From Oxyruncus cristatus (lineage: Eukaryota; Chordata; Aves; Passeriformes; Cotingidae), in the NCBI GenBank assembly GCA_013399855.1, contig VXAY01004102.1, positions 930,594-994,593 of the forward strand: a DNA stretch of 64,000 nt. The letters run 5' to 3'. The notes under the pieces are model-generated. The model did no database searches. It saw only the letters and a list, made by a program, of their open reading frames with translations, and had not been told where the DNA came from. The number at the start of each line of letters is the position of its first letter. The stretch's first letter is position 1. Positions 35,765 through 47,410 of the stretch are shown piece by piece. Both the position numbers and the translations under genes were made by a program.

Positions 35765-38700
35765 CTGTGTTGGAATGACAAAAGTTTATCATGTGAAATC
35801 ATGCTCTTGTTTTTTTTTTTTCAATACATTTTAAGTAAAAAGCCCAGAATATATTTTTTTAGCAAAAACACAGATCATATTAAGACAGATCTCTCAGCTA
35901 AATAGATAAGATATATCAACAGAATGAAACTTTATTATTTTGTGTCTCTTGTAAGAGATGCAATTCTTCTCTGCCTGTTTTAATTTTAAGACTGGTGGGG
36001 TTTTTCCCTTGGAAAAAAATACATGCATACATCCATGAATTGTCCACACTGTTCACATCCCAGCCCATATCTTTTGATTCCTTGTAATCAAGCACAAGGA
36101 TGTTGGAGCAAATCCATTTATTCCAATAATCAAGATTTGTGTGTCTGCTGGAAATTTTGGTCCTCTGTGAGTGAACTCCTTACTGCAAATATAAAGATAT
36201 TATATTAATTAACAAATCTTTTAAACTAATGTTGTCATACAAATGTAGCCTTGGTGAGGCTTTGTATGTCTAGGTGCCAGAAACTGGCAAAACTGAGGAT
36301 CTAAGGATCCAGGGACAGCAACCAGATAGACTGAGTGCCTAAGACCAGTTACTGGAGGTCTTATACATCCATACTGTATAAATTTTTTATATTTGACATT
36401 GATGGACTGTTATTCTGATCAGCTGGAGAGGGTAACAGGATAAGGCCATTGTTACTATTTGTGTGTGGGCTGAGTTCCTGCCTGTGTTGTCCTGCGTGGC
36501 CAGCCATGTGCAGACACACATGTGTTTTATAAATGTGTTTGTTTGCATGTCTACTGGGAACACAGACTCAGCTTTCCTACCAGTGTGGCTGGCTGGCATG
36601 GAGCTGTGCAGCCTCGCTCCTCTCAGGCTGCTGAACTCATCCTCTGTATCCTTACAGCACATCCATGCTGATCTTTCAGATCACTCCCATAACCATGCTA
36701 GCGACCGGTATAGTTCTCCTCGCGACACCCTTCTCAAATATCCTGTCCTCACCGTGCCTGGACCTCTCACAACTTGTCATACTGCTTACGAGGTTTTGCC
36801 TGACTCATACCATTACCTGACAGCTCATTGCAGAAAAACAACATGAGGGATGTTTTGGTCAGAAGAAACAATCATCCTATTTATTCTCATGCTCTGCCTC
36901 CCTGGCTGCATCTGAGTCCTGGAAGTCCCTAAAAGGCAGCAGTTCCAGTCACATAGGAAAGACATGCCCAGGCAATGCATGGAACAGAATGGCAGTTCCC
37001 TTCAGGATTTCAGGCCCAGGGCACATTAGGACACTTTGCAAGCTGTTTCTGTCCCCCTCTTACACCTCACTACTCTTTCATTGGAAAAAGCCTACTAACC
37101 TGGCCAAGATTAACTAGCAATCAGACAGGTCAATTTGAAAAGCCCAAAAAAGATGAAAGGCACTGCCCGTTTAAATATACAGGTATATATGGAAGGTTTC
37201 TATGGAGGAAAAGCTTCTTTGAGCAGGTGAGACAAATCATCCAGTGACTCACACAGACCAGTGGCCAAACCCTGCTCTCTAAGACAAAATTCCTCTAATT
37301 TCCTCATTCACAGTGTCTGTGGGAGAAGATCTGTACCCTGCAGTTTAGGAGCACTGAAAGAAAATATGTTCCAGGATCCTTTCAAGACAGTCTCCAAATC
37401 AAGACTAAGGACCTTCCTGCCCTGTCACTCAAGCAAGTGATAGGATTAGAAAAAGGGTAGCCCCACTTCTAAAGGTACTCTCTTGCCTCCCTCTCAATCC
37501 TCAAATGATTGAATCTCTTGATGGCCTCTCTCCTGAGTCACCATCCTTTTCCAGCTCTCTGCTTCCCAGTCACCTCAGGCCAGACTTATGTGGGGCTAGT
37601 TTTGGATACAGTTCAAAACAGTGAGATTTGTCTGTGCTAAATACAATGAACAACGATCTGAATTACTGAGGCATAAATTTTGTTAAGGGCAGTATTCAAT
37701 CCATTGTCCTGTTTAGACAGTCCTCCAAACCCACAGATTTGAACTCCAGTGTCAAAGCACAGCTTAAGATAGCTGAATGGGGTTACAGATTTGCGATGCT
37801 GATCCTATGATAAGGCTGAACTGCCTATTAAAGGAGAGATGAGGGAAGAGAGCATGGTGTGGTATCCTGGAGAATAGAGGGAAGGTGGGTTCCACCGAAC
37901 TGCTTTCTGTATTATGTCTTGGGCTAGTAGGATGTGAAACTCTCAGGTATGCAATCATGCATTTTGCTGAAGGCAGAAAACTCTAGAGAACTAGAATGCC
38001 CCATTCTAAGGCTGCACTATTAAGGCTATTTCTGTAGTAGTCACAAGGCTACTCAGAGCCTTAGGCAGTACAGTCAGCCAGATGGGTGTTGCTTAAGGCC
38101 ATTTAAGAACTGAATAGGGTAAAAGGGATTTTCTAATCTGTTATCAGTGTGGCCTCAAACTGCTTTAAAAATTCTTCACTTAGGTTCTTCTTAGCTATTA
38201 ATCTGCAAACATATTTTCGGTATTTACATCTTCAGTGCTTTTAAATGCTAGCTTTCTCTTCATTTACATCATGCACACTTCAAGGGCCTGTACCCAAAAT
38301 TCATCTCTCTATTTTTCTGAAAAACCTATGAGCCAAATGTAATGTTACTCACTGGAACAGCTCCATGTTGATTCACACAGGTTAAGTAAATAATAAAATC
38401 TTCTACTGTTGCCCAAAGCAGCAAGGACATTATGCTAGAGATACTCAAATTTTGTCTGGTAGAAAAGCAGCTGCCAAATATCTTTAATTCCATACTGGCC
38501 AGTTTTCACTGTTTGTCTAATGAAGGATTGCCTTACCACTGTGAGGCACACTTTTGAAAGTTTTCTATATGAAAGTAAATAGTGCTTTCTTATAAATAAT
38601 CTTGAAAACAAAGAGTGGAATGACAGCATTTGACATTAAACTCATGTCCATTTTTCTGTCCATTACCACTGTTTTTGGTCATCCCATCACAGTGATCAGC

Positions 38701-38829
38701 CTGCAGGAAAACTTTTTATCACTGCAAGACCTTCTGTCACATTTTGTATGAAGGATGCAATATAAACAAAGTGCATGTGGTTTAAAAAGGGCTTGAAAAC
38801 AGATTGGTCTCTAGGAAGTTAAATCCTAC
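35765..38829 (-). other. Intron 4
   Basis: 3.1 kb of intron. A GC-richer block at about 36420-36860 is described separately. No CR1 is recognised. Confidence 0.75.
36420..36860. other. GC-richer block, possible TE fragment
   Basis: About 440 bp with higher GC, TG/CA-rich patches (GTGTGTGGGCTGAG, GTGCAGACACACATGTG) and CpG sites (GCTAGCGACCGG, CCTCGCGACACC). It is flanked by AT-rich intron and carries a 127-codon plus-strand ORF (36463-36846) with no recognisable domain. The look is that of an old LTR or other repeat, but no terminal structure was found. Confidence 0.3.
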
Positions 38830-38908
38830 CTGGACCAGTTCCATCATGGCTAATCAGAACTCTCTCCAAGTCTCCCAGTGAGACAGCCTTTATGCAGAAA
38901 ATATCCAT
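38830..38908 (-). CDS. Multi-PLAT protein, exon 4: PLAT B, central strands
   Basis: This 79-bp exon encodes residues 183-208 plus the first base of Gly 209. It starts in phase 0 after TTCCACAG and ends CCAG/GTAGGA. The peptide contains DIFCIKAVSLGDLERVLI and then SHDGTGP, the conserved PLAT strand and His-Asp-Gly loop. It is separated from exon 3 by only 592 bp, the shortest intron in the window. Unlike in PLATs A, C, D and E, the coding sequence is interrupted right after the HDGTGP loop. PLAT F is interrupted at the same place by an exon of exactly the same length. The exon is too short to be found by ORF length alone; splice sites, phase and family pattern support it. Confidence 0.93.
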
Positions 38909-39500
38909 CTGTGGAACCATACAAGGAGAATGATAAAGGTCTTGAACACAGCTATTGCTTTGACTATAACAGTGTAGAATAGATCATTTTTCCTCCCTCT
39001 TTCTTTTTTTCTTCTTTTGCAAAATGAATATAGTTGTTTTATACTGGTCCTGGCCAGACAGTGAGGATCATTTAAAATTTTCTGAGTTGAGTAACACCTC
39101 AATTCCTTTGGCAAGACACAATGATCAGTTGAAAAATGATTATTTAGTCATCACTATATAATATTTTCTAGTGCTATCTGCCTCAGAAAAACTGCAAAAC
39201 CAGGGAATACGGATTTAGAACGTGATTCTAAAATTCACAGTGATCTGTTCAGGAGAATAAAAGTATTATTGTTACCATTTTATCCATACAAGCAATACAA
39301 ACAACCAAGAATACTCAAATTCTACTGTTTAATGCTCTCAGTAAATAGTTGATTGAGCAGATAAAAATCATCCATATGATGTAATTATGTAAGTAATTTT
39401 GAATAAATAAAATGGTAAATACTTGAATAAAGATATTTACACTTGTTTGCTAGCCATAATTTATTCTTATTGATCAGAAGTAGCATTGTTTTTACTTCAC
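38909..39500 (-). other. Intron 3
   Basis: 592-bp intron, the shortest here, splitting PLAT B in phase 0. No repeat is recognised. Confidence 0.85.
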
Positions 39501-39655
39501 CTGTCCACGTTGAAATTTTACATTATTATTCTTAGATCTGTGGAGCTTCCTTTTGCCAGCATCTCCTCTTGTCCCAATGAGGTTGATATAAACGTTGGAA
39601 TCTGTTTCAGCACCAAGTTCAGCACCTGTGTATACATGGACCTCATACACCAACA
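39501..39655 (-). CDS. Multi-PLAT protein, exon 3: PLAT B, N-terminal half
   Basis: The first two bases complete codon 131 (Leu) and the exon then encodes residues 132-182, ending in phase 0 at a Gln codon. The acceptor is TTCTTCTAG and the donor CAG/GTGAAG. The translation begins LVYEVHVYTGAELGAETDSN, the canonical opening of a PLAT repeat: an aromatic-hydrophobic strand, TG, then the Ca2+-loop-like A-E-T-D-S-N-V. It continues through a GTRGDAGKRKL turn to FQRGQ, the normal half-domain break. At 155 bp it matches exon 9 (PLAT D) exactly in length and in split position, which argues for tandem duplication of a two-domain unit. Confidence 0.96.
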
Positions 39656-42600
39656 CTAGAAGAAGAAAAAACTTGAGATTATCCTTGTAGTTTTCATGAT
39701 TCTAAAGTTTTCTCATCAAAATTTTTCCTGAAGATGGCACAGATTTTCAAGTTTCCAAGTAGCAACAGCTATCCACGAATTTTTCACTTCTAGCTTCAAA
39801 TCCTTTAATTCTCTTCACAAAAATATGAAAAACAAGCTTCAGAAACCACAGGATGCTGAGTAATGCTATGCACTGCTTGGCAAAGTAAGTCATCAAGTAA
39901 GTGTTCCCTAGTACTCTGTTTTCTTCTCTCACTTGTTGATAATTCATGATTTCAGGACCTAATTCACAAAGTCTTTCTTTCCAAGTTATCTGGAGACCAC
40001 CTAACTGTGCCTAGTTGTCATCTCAAACAATAGCTTGTACCAAGGCATTTTCAATCTCCAGATTTGTGCAAAACAATTATCTGGATGGATAACCATCTCT
40101 TAAAAGAAGAATAACATTCACAAATCCTAGCAGTTTTAGATTTTCACCTCATATACAAAGGTTGGCAAGCAGATGAACAGGCTCCCTCACCTATGAAAAA
40201 TGAACAGTCATCTTGCTTTTGAAGATTTCAACATTTGTCACTAGTGAATCATAACAGTTTCAAAACCAGCTCTCAGTTAAAATATATTTACCATTTTTTA
40301 ATGCCTCTCCTGGTCTTAATCTTAGTCTTACACACAAAAAATACACATTTTCAAAGAATTCTGGAATACAATTCAGAGTTACTGTATTAACATATTTTCT
40401 ACCACACTAATATTATCTTTATAATTCTCTTTATAATTATACAGATATGAAAATTTATTTTAAAAAAATTATTTGTACTGATCATATACTATTCTGGTTT
40501 ATCACAGTTTTTCTTATTGTGGCTTTGAAGAAAAACCCAATCCTGTTTGCATCGTACTGGCAATTTTTCCATGCAGCGTTTCTATTCTAATCACAGCTGG
40601 CCATTTCTGTTGCTACATAGTAGATCACAGAGGATATTACTGTTTCATTAGTGCATAATTTTAATTGTTCTTGGGAGTGACAAAAGGTAATAGAAGACCT
40701 AACAAACACAATTAAAACACCACTTTTAAGGAGGAACTAAGATGAAAACACAAATTAAAACAAAATGCTTGAAACTGGACAATATTATTCAAAAACTAAT
40801 TAAAATACTATTACTCTTAGACCACCAAATAGTTAGTAGAATTGCCATAAATTTCTTATTCACTGGATCCCAAGATAGCTTATAAAACTCAAACTTCACA
40901 TCATCCACCATCACTCAAGAACAGCTATTTCTGATTCCCAGTGGAGAAGCTAAACAAATAGTAAAATAATACTGCAAATACTTTAGGAAAAAAAAATAGC
41001 CCTGCATCTGTCGAAAGATAGTAGAAATTTTGATGGATAGACTGTATGCTTAAGCAAATTAGGATATTTCTTTTAATCTGTATTAAATCATCCTGAAGTG
41101 GCAAACACAGTGTCTTAAACTCTTTATCACTGTTGCAACTGTGACACAAAATATCAGTGGTGTTCCTGGATCAGTTTTATCATTTTCTGTAACTCCAAGC
41201 ATTCATTGCAGCTCTCACATCCATGCCTTAGTGTACCAACACCACCCATGGCATACGGTTGATCTCAATAACACACACACACCCGTCAATTGAAAAATTT
41301 GACAGAACATTATAAAATTTAGTTTCAAGGTTTTTAACATTAAAAAAATCATGATAAAATAAATAGTAGATATGAATGGCAATTTAATAAAGATAAATCG
41401 AACTGATAAGTAGCATAATTGAGCTGTGGATCCAAATTACATTTTGTATCATAGCTCCTAGTATAACCATAACTGGCCAAAGGGCAGAGGATAAGGGGTG
41501 GCAACAAACTATGACAGAAAATGTGCAACAAAGCAAAGAGTCACACTGAAGGGGCAAAATCTTTTGGAGTTTGGAAGGGGAGAGGTCATATTCCAGAAAA
41601 AAAAAATGCTGACACTTATATTAATCTGCGACCAGCCTTTTTAATAACAGGGCTACACTACCCCTGGAGCAAGATTCTGCAGATAGTAAAAGCAGGACCA
41701 TATTCACATGAAGTCTCCTCCACAGTTTTACACACTTACACTCTTAGTTTTGAAAATGCAAAACGTCTGTGGGAGCAAAGGAAAGAGTATAGGCTGTTTA
41801 TGTTATGACTGTTTATGTACAAAGACTGGTATTTGTGTTACTTACACCTACAAATCATTGTCACGATCAAAAATAAAAAAACTAAGTAACCATAAGAAGA
41901 ATTTTAAAGTATATTCAAGGCTTTTTTTTAAGAAACCCTTTAACAATAAATGTTTACAAAACCAAAATACCAACAAATACTTTCATTTCTGGAAGAAGGA
42001 TACACAAGAACAGAACAAGAGGTAATTATAACACAACATGAAGATATTAACAGATAAATAAATTACAGTTTGTTTTATAGCACTGTGCATCTCTGTGGTA
42101 ACTAAAGAGATGATAATGATCTAATCAAATACAGCTTTCCATTTCTACAAGCCTAAATAAATCAGTCTGAAGTAGAAAACATGCACATGCTGAATTTTAA
42201 AAAACTAGAAAATATTTTTCATATCTCCTTGTGTCTATACATCTCTCACCATCTGTAAAAGGTTAGGCCTGACATTTATTTAGCCTACACAATCTGCATT
42301 GTTTATAAATGAACCTTCCTGACAAAAAAGGCCAGCTTGCACTTTAAATTTTTCTACAAATCAACAATACTTGCTACTATATTAGAATAATAAAAGGAAT
42401 GTTTTTATCCCTTAATTGGAGTATATTCTACAAAGCATTTCATAGGAATCCCATAGAAATGTGAGCAAGGAAAATATTCTCCAAAACACACTGCAAGGGC
42501 CTACTTACAACATAGCACTATGGTGAAATGCTTGCACATTCGTATAAACATTCATTAATGTAGGCTGTGGAGGTTAAGCCTTTTCTGTACAAATGGAAAC

Positions 42601-45600
42601 CTAGGCACAGACCAGACTGAGAGGATGCAATTTTTTCAAATTTTGTCAAGCGGTTCCTCTAGATTGCAGAACAGCTACAAAAGGTCTTAGGGTTAATGGC
42701 TCCTGAGCTACAGATTGCTTAAATATAAGAACAAGAAGGATGGTGCCACTATGTAGCAGATAAGACAAGGTACATCAATTGTTTGATGAGCACAGGGGAC
42801 AATACAACCAAATCTGGACAATGAACCTACCCACTGAATGTACTGCTGAGACAGAAAGACTCACCATATGTGAAATTTTTCTGTTTGTAGAGCTCTGTAT
42901 ATTGCTCACAAAACACAGTTTTTTGTGTAGAGAGTAGAATAAAAAGATCCTACAAAATATGTTCAGACTCTGTGACTCTGGTTTAATTTCTTTTGAGTAA
43001 CTGACCTATTCTAAACCCCCTGCTGCAGGCACATCTGAAATGGAGACCTGCTTCACTACAGGAAGAAAAAGCCATCCCAAAACTCTGAGAATTAGAACTC
43101 TATGGCCCATCCCCTATTCTGTAGTAGTCATTTCACTTTACTATACTCTGATTCTACCGTTGGTGAAACTACACCAACTGAAAACTGGGGTGACAAAAAA
43201 GAGAGGTAGGTCCATAGGGAAAAACAAAAAAAAGGGAAAGTTGAAAATTATATCATAAAACCAAGGACTCAACAAAAGTCAGGGAACAGCATTTCAGCAT
43301 TATGAGAGACCTGTTAGACTCACATCCTATCTACACATCTGTCCAATCAGAGCACATCAAAGTAATAGATGAAACATCTTGGAAAACAGGGTAACTTTGA
43401 TAAAGGATATAAGAGGATTAATTAATACAGAATAGCAGGGGAAAATCTCAGCTAGCACTCAGTAAAAAAGAAAATGACCTTTCAGAAAATAAGTGATTGA
43501 AATCTTCAAATTGCCAACAGGGTAACTTTAGATAAGCACTGTAACGAAACAGAAAACTCTGCAACATGAATGCATGCATGAAAGTTGAAAAAAGGAAAAT
43601 AAATTTTTTTTTAGGCAGAGGTGAGGAGCTTCTAAAAAGCACACATTAAAGCAGTATAATAACTGTGTTAAAAAAGGAAAGAATAAAATATATTAAAAAT
43701 ACTATAGGAGTCACCGAGCAGTCAAGTGTAGACGTACCAAATTTCTACTTGCTCAGCCTATGAAAACTTTACCACTGCTGTTTCTTGAGATACTGTCATG
43801 AGGCTTCAGGTGTTTTTTAAACCCCAACTCCAGATTCGGGTATCTATTGATAACATAAGAACATGAACTACCTTGGACAAAGAGGAGAGAGAAAGGAAAT
43901 TTCCTTGGTTATGAAGAAAAGGTAACCTGAGGGCATACTAAAGGCAACATAATGCAAGTTAGAGAACCTTTTTTCCAGACTTCCTATTCTGGGCACTTCA
44001 ATCAGGTTTCCCATATAGAAGGGTCATATATTCCTGATCATTCATCTATGGTAAGAGAGAGTTTGGTCCCAGTTTGCAGGCACAGTATATAACTATCATT
44101 TCCTTCTGAAGAAGTAATGTACAGAATTCAGTGACTTACGACATTTTCTTTTGAAAAATATAGGCAGTAAGCAAATATCACAGGTTGCTTTGCATTAAAG
44201 ACTGAGTTAATATTTTTATATGTTTTGGGAGAAGAAAACAAACCTAATAAAGAAAAATTTATTTTTGAGAATATGAAAATGAAAGTTTTCATTGCAGAAA
44301 TGCTGGTCTTTTTCTGCTGACTTAGTATAAACTGCTGTCCCATTTTCAGCTCTTTTCAAAGTAATTATACTAAAAGTCAAGTCATTATTTTAGAATTCTG
44401 GTTATAGCAGATGAATTCAAGATAAATATATTTATCATTTATTACTCAAATTATATTAGATAAGCTTCCTCCATGTTACAACTCTCTGTGCCTAGTGACA
44501 CTGGTGTGCCTGCAACTGCACATTAGTTTGAATCAAGGAACTGAATCCCCTGGTTGGCCCTCCTTCCTTCTTTCTGGTGTGCAGCATGGAGTGGTTTTAG
44601 AACAAAAAACTATATTCTTTTTGGATGAAACTAAATCAGATAATACATTCTAGGAACACAATGATGACAATCTTGCCGCAAATTGGCAGTCAGTCTGTGG
44701 GAGAGTCCCTCTAAACTCATATAAAGGGGACAATGGACACTTAACTAAGTGGGTTTTTATCACTAAGCGCTTCACTAAGCAAATCCACTCCCACCAGGCT
44801 GCTAGTGTAAACAGAAAAATTGGCCAAAGAGCACAAAACCTAGAGAGATGTTAAATGATATACAAAATTAAAATTGTCAAGCTCTTTCTATTCAGTCCTC
44901 CCATAATGATGGCATTCCAAGATTACAGAACAGCTCCAGGTTCGGCCTTTTTTCCATATTACATGCCCGCTTGAATTAAATGGTCATTTTGGCTCAATCT
45001 GTCAAACAGCAAGATTGAATCTCTGAGGTTTTACTACTTGGTGTTTACTACCCAGGTTTTGCAAATAGTGTTTGGCATTTTGCATGACAGATGGGTAAAG
45101 ATACAGGTTGGTGCAGCATTAATGCTAAAGGACAACAAAGTATTAATGGCTGATTGTGGTTAAGGAGGACGATCTTCCTGAGAAGTGGTGCATATATTAT
45201 TTGAGAAGACACAAATATAACAGGTGAATACAGTTAAAATAAAATTACAGTTCTCACAGTAATCTCCATGAAATTATATCTATTGTCCACTATTACTATT
45301 TGGAGCAGTAGCCTAAAAAATATATATTCTTCATAACATGTAAGAAAATTATCAGCCTTGAAAAAACACCCTTGCTAATGAATTTTACAATAGGAAAGAG
45401 AGACTTGACTATTTACCAATGTAGCTGGTGCCTCCTGAGTGATAAAACAGGGATAAAAATTTTGTAGAGCTAACACTTGTGTCATTATTATTTGCTTTGG
45501 TCATCTATAGCAATATTTCAGTCAGTAGGCACATCTAACCTTTCTGTATTTGCCTGCACATTTCTCCAAGTGAGAAAGAATTCTAAATCTTTTGAGCTGG

Positions 45601-45849
45601 AATTTTTCCTGCTTCAGTCTCAATATTTGTCTTTTGCCTCATATCAGTACAGTTATTCCTTCAATTATATGAATAAGAGCAGAACATTTTTACCCATTTA
45701 TATTCTCATTTGAAGTTTATGTTCATATAAACACAACAGTAAGAAAATTCAACACTTCTTGTATCACGTACCCCTTTGGATCAAAACTTCAGCCATATCT
45801 GAAGACAATCCATGTTAGGATGTGTGAAAATGTTGTGCACATTCACAAA

Positions 45850-47050
45850 AGAACACAGGCAGATATTGGCAGGGGGCAGTCCAGCTAACACCCTGCTCTG
45901 GCTTCTCCCAGGCCCATCACAGGAGCCATCAGCCCACAGTTTGATGTGGAGCTGTCTCCAAAATCACAGGGGCACCAGGGCAGGTGGAAAACCATACCAC
46001 AGACTTAGAGAAAGGGACACTCTCTTTCAGCACTGTCCCAAGAGAATCTCAGTCCCAGTGTCTGGGCATGAAAACCCATCACAATGAGTCAATTTGGAGT
46101 ATCTGCCATACTTCTGGGGTTTCCTGCCCAAGGGTGTCAGACACAATATAGGGCCAAGGGGAAGAGCTTTTAGTGATTGCACAGGATTTATGAGAAGTTT
46201 AGGGGAGGAACTAGAGACAGGGAAAGAGATGGCTCTCACTGAGGGAGGAACAGGTGTTAGAAAACAGAGGGATCAGATCTACATGCACATGTGGGTAGGG
46301 GGTCTAAGTGCCCGCGACTGGACTGAGACCCAGTTGGGGTCATACATGACAGCAGTTGGAGATACTGAAGGGAGTAAAATTGTCAGCGAGTGAAATGGGA
46401 CCGGAGTCAGAAGCCCATGTCTTTAAGTGCAGGACCACATGAGCAGCTGAATGCTGGAGGGACCATGGGAGCCCAAGTCAGCTGTCAAACACACTGTGAG
46501 GTGCGGGTATCTCTAGGGGTAAGACCTGCTGGGGTGTACATGTGTCTCAAAGGGTCACATAGCTCTGTGTGTGCATGTGTGTGCGTGTGGGAGATGGTCT
46601 GTACCAGCAGCTGCGCAGCTTCAGGGCTTCATATGTCCTGTTGCCAGCAACTGGGGAGACTGGGATCCAGGGGCAACTGCTGAGCGGAGAGAGTGGGTGA
46701 GCCCAACTGTTGGCATTATCTATCTCATAAACATCTACACACATATATATAGTCCCACTAGTGGATATCCATGCTGCTCAGCTAGAGAAGGGAGCGGGAT
46801 GAGGCTGCTGATGCAGTGTTTGTGCAACCATCTGTGCAGCTGGCCATTATATGTGGTGTATACGTGTGCTCTCTCTCTGTGTGCTGACCAGAAGCATACG
46901 CTGAGCCTTGCTGCTGGTTGGACCTGGGGCCATACAGCTGTGGCAACTTCACCTACACCGAGCTGTCATATCTGGTCTGATTCTTGTAATACTCCTGTGT
47001 TATAAAGCTAAGTCAAAAGCACTCGAAATAAGGCTCCTCTCTTATTTTCA
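45850..47050. other. 1.2-kb GC-richer block, possible unclassified repeat
   Basis: This stretch is distinctly richer in GC than the flanks. It contains GTGTGTGCATGTGTGTGCG, a TATATATAG box at 46743-46752 and, at its right edge, AAATAAGGCTCCTCTCTTATTTTCA, a layout that resembles the R/U5 end of a plus-strand LTR. The plus-strand frames here (46094-46393, 46390-46683, 46571-47005) show no domain. I found no matching target duplication and cannot set the left edge. Confidence 0.3.
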
Positions 47051-47249
47051 TTGAGTGATATTTAAGATTTAACCAGCTCAGGGCATGATTACTAATTTCC
47101 AATACTATCACTTAGAAAATAGTTGAAAAATTTTTCTTTTATTTTGTGTATCACAATGTAACTAGGGGATGAAATCCTATCAAAATAGCAACAATTAAAC
47201 AATCTAATACCTGTAAAGTTTGGTAAACTAAAAATATCTGGGACTGCCA

Positions 47250-47279
47250 GAAAAAAAAAAACAAAACAAAACAAAAACC
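47250..47279. repeat. (A)n/(AAAAC)n simple repeat
   Basis: A run of ten A residues is followed by ACAAAACAAAAC units. Confidence 0.85.
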
Positions 47280-47314
47280 AAGGTGAGACTGCATGGAAAA
47301 ATCACATAAAAAAC

Positions 47315-47410
47315 CCAGGTTAGAGCAGACCTTCAGGGATCATCCAGTTCAACAGCATGCTTAATTCAGAGAGAGCTTCAAAGTTAGATCAGGTGAAGCT
47401 TTTTAAATCC
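47315..47410 (-). mobile_element. Possible decayed CR1 3' remnant
   Basis: GCAGACCTTCAGGGATCATC followed by CAGTTCAAC resembles the CR1 3' UTR motif seen in the better copies at 19.2 and 33.4 kb. The similarity fades quickly on both sides. Confidence 0.4.

Noticed and set aside
36463..36846. 127-codon plus-strand ORF
   Set aside because: No domain, no splice context and unusual composition; it lies in a likely repeat.
46571..47005. 144-codon plus-strand ORF, the longest in the window
   Set aside because: No recognisable domain; it overlaps other open frames in a GC-richer, possibly LTR-derived block where stops are rarer by composition.
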